Shown in pieces: positions 59,463-64,000 of a DNA stretch of 64,000 nucleotides. This DNA is from Leptasterias polaris (Eukaryota > Echinodermata > Asteroidea > Forcipulatida > Asteriidae). A model generated the notes under the pieces. The model was given only the letters and a program-made list of their open reading frames with translations, made no database searches and was not told where the DNA came from. Every line of letters starts with the position of its first letter. The first letter of the stretch is position 1. Both the position numbers and the translations under genes were made by a program. Location of the stretch: the NCBI GenBank assembly GCA_037783415.1, contig JAZGTN010000177.1, positions 372,001 to 436,000 on the forward strand, written 5' to 3'.

Positions 59463-59924
59463 GCTCATGATCTTAGGAGTTAGTTTTACTTCCAGCCGTA
59501 TAAAATTTAATTACTGCACCGAATTCAACTCTGTTTTTTTAGAAATTATTCATGAGTATTTGACAAAAGAAAATACATATTCAAATTATGGATACAAGTT
59601 GTAAATAATTTTTTTAAATCCAAAGTAAGAGTGTGTGCAACAGAAGCATGTTTTACAATGCACAGCGGCAATCGTGTAGCTGGCTGGCGGAGTGGCTCGA
59701 TGGGGCTAGCGCTACGGAAACCCCCAAGCCAAGAAATAGCTGTACCTGGAAGCACATGTACATGGGGTAGGGAGCAAGATCACCAACTACATTGTTGTCA
59801 TTGCGGGTTTGCCAGTCGGTACACCTCGCTGATCGAATCCGCAACGTTTCAATGCTCTGTGTAAGTTCCTTCCACCGATTTGTACTGAATTTCTTGGTAA
59901 TTAAATAAGATTGATGTCAATACA

Positions 59925-60240
59925 TAGGAATACATGTACCACTTAAAAAAATTACAAAAAACGAATCCCCCCCCCCCCCCACCCCAAGAAAGAAAAAAAA
60001 AACACAAAAAAACGAGCCCCCTGTAGGGACAGGTGAAAAAGAAATTAACAATTATGTGCAAAAAAAAACCTCCCTCGAAATATTATTGCATCCCTCGACA
60101 AACAAAATCCCAACAAAATCATTTTGTTTCCTCAAAATATTATTTTATTCAATCAAAATAAAATTTTGTCACACACAATATTTCATTTTTTATTTTGTGA
60201 ACGAAGTGTGTTTTTCTAGGTAACAAAATAGATTAATACG
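59925..60240. repeat. Low-complexity A/C runs and AAAT-rich DNA
   Basis: Poly-C (59968-59979), poly-A runs, then ATTTTGTTTCCTCAAAATATT-type degenerate repeats leading into the next feature. Confidence 0.6.
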
Positions 60241-60572
60241 TTCGTTCCCTCAAACACTTTCGTTCCCTCAAGATACGGTTTTGTTCCCAAAAAATACACT
60301 TTTGTTCCCTCAAGATACGCTTTCAATTGTGTTTGCCCAAATTATACTTTCGTTTGCCCGAAATATGCTTTGTTCCCTAAAAATAGGCTTTCGTTGCCCC
60401 GAAATGAGATTTCGTTCCACAGATATACACGCTTTCGTTCCCTAAAAATATGCTTTCGTTTTGTCGAAATACGATTTTGTTCGCCCGAAATATACTTTCG
60501 TTCGCCAAAATATGCTTCCGTTCCCCAGAATTCCTTTTTCGTTCCCTCAAGATAGCTTTCGTTCCCCTGAAG
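60240..60572. repeat. Degenerate GCTTTCGTTCCCTCAAGATA repeat array
   Basis: Around 14 variable copies of a 20-26-bp motif of the form (tat)RCTTTCGTTCCCtcaaRA. Flanks (60080-60160 and 60620-60710) carry related TTCCTCAAAATATT / inverted GAGGGAACAAA sequence, so the whole block is loosely palindromic. Apparent EGTKxxFxGT-type repeat peptides on the minus strand follow from the array. Confidence 0.8.
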
Positions 60573-60939
60573 TCCAATCAAAACAATTGGTTCTACCTGG
60601 AAATCATATTTTGAAGTAACAAAATAACACTTCGAGGAAATGAAATAGCAATTCTGGGAACCAAATATTATTACGAGGTAACACTAATGTTATTTAGAGG
60701 GAACAAATATATTTTCCTTTTTGTTTTAATCTTTAAATAAAAAAGAAAAAATCACCTGTCTCTTTAGGGGCTCCCCGTACCAAAAGTAAAACCTGGTCGT
60801 CACAACGACCATCGGGTGGATGGAGGGTTACGATCGTATTCCACCTACTTTTGGCAATCTAAAAGTCGTAGGCGTAGTGTGGTACATGTACCTGTTGTAG
60901 AATTATGATTAAGATTTTGTGTTTCTTTTTCTTGTTGTT

Positions 60940-61113
60940 CTACCATATTTTAGGTTTCTTTCTCTGTGTTTTGGGGGCGATCTTTGGAAGTCTTAGGAAT
61001 GTAGATTGGACTGGCGCGTGTACACGTATTAGGGGCATGTGTCGGTTGTTTATACACACTTTATGAGCTGGATCTGGATGGATAACATAGAATGGATCCT
61101 CATGCCTTGCCAT
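60940..61113 (-). CDS. Uncharacterised 57-codon open frame
   Basis: Starts ATGGCAAGG in a fair Kozak context (ACTATGG) and reads MARHEDPFYVIHPDPAHKVC, INNRHMPLIRVHAPVQSTFL, then a basic tail RLPKIAPKTQRKKPKIW. The composition looks protein-like (few low-complexity residues, HPDP and APVQ motifs). No family recognised. The frame is open 18 codons further upstream. It may be a first exon, a transposon ORF or chance. Confidence 0.3.
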   Translation of the reverse strand: MARHEDPFYVIHPDPAHKVCINNRHMPLIRVHAPVQSTFLRLPKIAPKTQRKKPKIW

Positions 61114-61401
61114 AGTAAAACATCTACATAAACAGAGCACCAGTCTACTTGCAACATTTCGCAGCAATATCCCGTAAATTTGACACTTGCAACAGCCAGT
61201 AAAGCGTTTACGCTGACCTTTGACCGCTTTTGTTTTTTCCGGTCATTTCTCGTTAATTACTTGATATTTTTGTATTTAAAAAGTATAAAAACCATCGTGG
61301 CCTGTCGTGGCCGAGCGGATAAGAACACTGAACTCAAGCTCTGGTGTTTCTGATCAGCAGAGTGTGGCTTCAAATCCCAGTCGTGACACTTGTGTCCTTA
61401 A

Positions 61402-61714
61402 AGGTATTATACAGGATTGGTAGAGCTGACAAAATAATCACAGACAGTGTTCATGTTTTGTGTAATCAACCACATACATGTACATGAAATAACAAACCTG
61501 TGAAAATTTGAGCTCAATTGTCATCATAGTGAAAAGAGACCTTATGTGTTTTCTGTTTTTCAAACATCGAGTTTATTATCACGCGTGATAAAAACTATTG
61601 TTTTACTCATTTCTCAGAAACCCTTTCTACCATTACTTACTTTAAATCATGTAACTTATGTGTGAATCTGTGAACATTTGTGTTTTTCGATCTTACTAAT
61701 AGTGTACAGGGCCT
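61402..61714. mobile_element. TTAA-flanked MITE inside the SINE
   Basis: TTAA at 61398-61401 and 61715-61718. Ends AGGTATTATACAGG and, reversed, AGGCCCTGTACACT. The uninterrupted SINE has CCTTGAGCAAGG here. The interior (AACCTGTGAAAATTTGAGCTCAA, CTTATGTGTTTTCTG) matches a second copy near 45960-46090 in a COG6 intron. Confidence 0.8.
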
Positions 61715-62003
61715 TTAAGCAAGACACTTAACCACATGCTTCGTCCTTCGGATGGGACGTTAAGCCGTAGGTCCCGTGTGTTGTGTAATGCACGTAAAAG
61801 AACCCAGTGCACTTATCGTAAAGAGAAGGGGTTCGCCCCGGTGTTCCTGGTTTGATTGGCTGCATATTGCGCCACAGCACCTTGTAAACTATTACATGGT
61901 GCTATGCAAAGGAAAAGGTCTCATACTTCAACACGTAACTCCACATACCTTGTAGGAAAAATACTGAGTGCTTTGAGACACCCATCGGGAGTATAAAGCG
62001 CTA

Positions 62004-62011
62004 TACATGTA
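62004..62011. other. TACATGTA footprint-like insertion in a SINE tail
   Basis: GCGCTA-TACATGTA-TAAGAAC here, GCGCTA-TA-TAAGAAC (reversed) in the SINE tail at about 62955-62970 and GCGCTATATAAAC at 14198. Confidence 0.9.
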
Positions 62012-62039
62012 TAAGAACTGCGTATTATTATTATTATTA

Positions 62040-62470
62040 TCTAGACATAATTATCTATGATTCTACATCACTAAATTTCTTACCCACAGTAGTGTGGTAG
62101 GAGTCTACTAACGATACTTACCCGTAGAGCCACTACTAATGCATTTTCCCTAACGGACAGGTTTAAATTATTAAGAGTTTACATATACATGTATACGCAA
62201 CAGAGCCCTCTCTTGTCCCAGCCACGAAGCCCCGCGGCCTGGCCGCCATGTTGTATAATTTCCTCTTTTCTCGAAGGCCACCCAGAGGTACCTCCAGAGG
62301 ATCGAGCTGCCGTGGGGAGGAGGGAGGGATGCTCTACGGGCAAGTATCGTTCGTAGACTCCTACCACACTACTGTGGGTATGAAGTCTACTTCACTCAAC
62401 TTACCCATAGAGCCACTACTAATGCATCGACTCGCACTGTGAGAAGGTGGTGGGACGCGAGATGCTGTTG
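62040..62470 (-). repeat. DIRS-3 terminal region with inverted repeats
   Basis: CCCACAGTAGTGTGGTAGGAGTCTAC (62084-62109) recurs inverted at about 62356-62381. TTACCCGTAGAGCCACTACTAATGCAT (62119) recurs directly at 62401. This mix of inverted and direct copies fits a DIRS terminus. Confidence 0.6.
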
Positions 62471-62589
62471 CGTAAGAACTAAGCTACCCATAAAATGGAA
62501 GAAACAAATCTTGTTGTAGCAACAAATTACAAGCCTAGAGCATAAAATACACAATATTGTACTCACTGTATGTCTGAAAAGGCCTGCAG

Positions 62590-62934
62590 GTCTATCGGCT
62601 CTCAGCCGGCTTGTCCTCTCGGTTGGTGGTGGGCCTTGGTGCTGCCAACGCCGCTCTCCCCATTGCTCCATCTTGTTGGAGGACATCCTTCAAATAGCAA
62701 GATGTAAAGGTGCTCGACGTCTTCCAGCATACTGCCTGGATAATGTCGTTGATGTGCACGCCCTTAAAGAATGCCCATGACGCTACCATACCCCGAACTT
62801 CATGAGCATGGACAGGGGTTTCGAGAGGGGTAGGCCAAGCATCTGTTGAAGCTGGAAGCTGCCTTGATTGCCTGCACTATCCAGCGGGCGATCGTGTCTG
62901 TCGAGGCCGCTCGATGTGGGGGAATGGAAGTAAT
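62590..62934 (-). pseudogene. DIRS-3 tyrosine recombinase, C-terminal part
   Basis: Minus-strand blocks: RSSTDTIARWIVQAIKAAS-like, then VHAHEVRGMVASWAFFKGVH, INDIIQAVCWKTSSTFTSCY and LKDVLQQ. HxxR (HEVRG) and the final Tyr in TFTSCYLKD are the expected catalytic positions of a DIRS recombinase. The frame shifts once within the block. Confidence 0.8.
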
Positions 62935-62935
62935 A

Positions 62936-63030
62936 AGAATAATAATAATAATAAAAACTAGTTCTTATATAGCGCATTTCACAATAACGTCTCAATGCGC
63001 TTTACATTAGTGCCCTGGTCATTGGGCCAT
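62936..63030 (-). mobile_element. SINE tail fragment joining two DIRS-3 pieces
   Basis: Reversed, it reads GGCCCAATGACCAGGGCAC, AAAGCGCATTGAGACG, GCGCTATATAAGAAC and an (ATT)n tail. It lies exactly where the DIRS RNase H frame ends, and the DIRS resumes only at the recombinase C-terminus. Confidence 0.8.
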
Positions 63031-64000
63031 AACCCTGCGATTTGGCGGGGAGGCAGTGATGCACCCCAGCCAGTCAGGGAGGCATCTGTGTTGTGACAGT
63101 GATCGTGGGTTGGGGCTGGGTTTTCCTCTAGTAGCCACCACCGGAGGTGCGGGAGTATATGGTGGACAATATGGACCAGATGGTTTATTGGGTGCCGTTT
63201 CTGTCGATAAAAAGCTAGGAGGTGGAGCTGGAGTGGGCGCATATGGAGCCTGCAAAAGGGAATCAAGTCCACCATACTGGCCATAAGGCCCAGTAATCGT
63301 AGCCACGCTACTGCTGGTACCGTCGACTCCCGTAGGAAGAGACGAACACATTGCCATAAGTTTGACAGACGCTCCGCCATCGGGCAGGAGACTCCCCTCT
63401 GGAGGTCGATCCATGCCCCGAGATAAGTTGGACATTGTGTCGGGATCGGGTGCGACTTCTCTTCGTTGATGATGAACCCTAGGGACATGAGGGAAGTTGC
63501 TAGCCCCACTGTGGCGTTCAGAGCGCTGCGTGCCTCTGTCTCCGACCGACCTCCGACGAGCCAGTCGTCGAGGTATATGAAAATTGTACAACCTTGTCTT
63601 TGGAGCCTTGCCCCCAGGGTTTTCACAATTCTTGTGAAAACCCTAGGGGAGGTTGATAGACCAAAGGGAAGGGTTACGAACTCGTAAGTCCTTTCCTTGT
63701 AGCGGAACCGGAGGAACCTTGACTGATCGGGGCCGACCGGTACATGTAGGTACGCATCCTTCAGGTCTATGGATGCCGCCCATGAAGGTGTTGGTACCGA
63801 GTCCAGAACTACCCTGAGGGTGTCCATCCGAAAACTCTTTGGTCTTATAAATCTGTTCAGTGGTCTCAGATTTAGAATGGGCCGCCAGGCGCCGGTCTCC
63901 TTCTTGGGTGTCAGGAAAAAACTTGACATGAAGCCCGAGAGTTCTTGACTTGAGGGCACTACGCGAATGGCTTGTTTGAGCAAGAGAGACTGGATCTCTC
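63031..64000 (-). pseudogene. DIRS-3 reverse transcriptase and RNase H start (cut at both sides)
   Basis: One open frame across the RT: FFLTPKKETGAWRPILNLRP, LNRFIRPKSFRMDTLRVVLD, SIDLKDAYLHVPVGPDQSRF, LPFGLSTSPRVFTRIVKTLG, catalytic IFIYLDDWLVGGRSE, then the thumb and TDASLTGWGASLPP at the start of RNase H, where the SINE cuts in. All RT catalytic residues look intact. The frame continues past the window end. Because RNase H and most of the recombinase are gone, this is a dead copy. Confidence 0.9.

Larger units (their letters stand above)
61303..62036 (+). mobile_element. tRNA-derived SINE, full length, interrupted by a MITE
   Basis: Head GTCGTGGCCGAGCGGATAAG and a B-box-like GGCTTCAAATCCC, then the insert at 61402-61714, then GCAAGACACTTAACCAC through to AAAGCGCTATACATGTATAA and an (ATT)n tail. 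The body after the tRNA part differs from the 13.9 kb SINE (GGATGGGACGTTAAGCCG block), so it is another subfamily. Confidence 0.85.

Noticed and set aside
61303..61390. A second tRNA gene
   Set aside because: Same reason: it is the head of a SINE.
63745..63752. TACATGTA in DIRS-3 DAYLHVPV as an insertion
   Set aside because: The motif has normal length; the octamer here is ordinary coding sequence.
46857..64000. N-terminal COG6 exons
   Set aside because: I scanned the minus strand for the coiled-coil region and found no convincing exon; they are probably beyond the window.

Overview
This is eukaryotic (animal) DNA: large introns, GT-AG exons, LINEs, tRNA-derived SINEs, DIRS, Ty3/gypsy, hAT, Harbinger, pogo-like and TTAA-type elements. 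Nothing fixes the species. The repeat mix (several DIRS lineages, a CR1/L2-like LINE with a 2A-like motif, very many TACATGTA octamers) suggests a marine invertebrate, possibly an echinoderm; this is inference.

The only host gene I can establish is COG6 (conserved oligomeric Golgi complex subunit 6) on the minus strand. Nine consecutive internal exons are readable at 46774-46856, 45586-45656, 35495-35588, 34445-34521, 33471-33614, 31120-31184, 18997-19088, 18364-18478 and 5149-5280. All splice phases join, giving 873 bp (291 codons) without a stop. The N-terminal exons must lie right of 46.9 kb and the C-terminal exons left of 5.1 kb; I did not find them in the window. Exons are small and introns are packed with mobile DNA.

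Layout. 1-4.1 kb: DIRS-type element (minus), intact ORF1 and frameshifted RT/RNase H/tyrosine recombinase. 4.6-5.0 kb: DNA-transposon end and LINE tail. 5.75-9.55 kb: PIF/Harbinger-like element with a broken Myb/SANT accessory gene. 10-13.4 kb: LINE fragment, dispersed repeats, deleted DIRS. 13.6-15.05 kb: dead IS630/Tc1-like transposase split by a SINE. 15.5-18.06 kb: 18-bp minisatellite with 140 identical units. 20.5-24.5 kb: purine microsatellites, hairpin-bearing repeats, LINE. 25.2-27.2 kb: CR1/L2-like LINE with a 2A-like motif. 27-31 kb: more hairpin repeats and a tandem duplication. 31.75-33.23 kb: TA-flanked pogo-like element. 35.7-43.25 kb: DIRS element split by a 2.4 kb insertion. 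43.7-44.8 kb: LINE tail and a CAG-ended element with a 5-bp target duplication. 47.06-54.5 kb: hAT element with an 8-bp target duplication, containing a hairpin repeat, containing a complete but dead Ty3/gypsy element whose RT is split by a TTAA MITE. 55-62 kb: low-copy and simple repeats, LINE and SINE pieces. 62-64 kb: third DIRS lineage with an RT intact as far as visible.

The most interesting signal is at base scale. Where two copies of a repeat can be compared, they often differ by 6 bp that turn a TA into TACATGTA, or 7 bp that give TACATTGTA/TACAATGTA. Several coding repeats also carry in-frame two-residue insertions at TACATGTA. This is what small excision footprints of a TA-targeting transposon with CA...TG ends would look like. 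No such octamer is seen in the COG6 exons.
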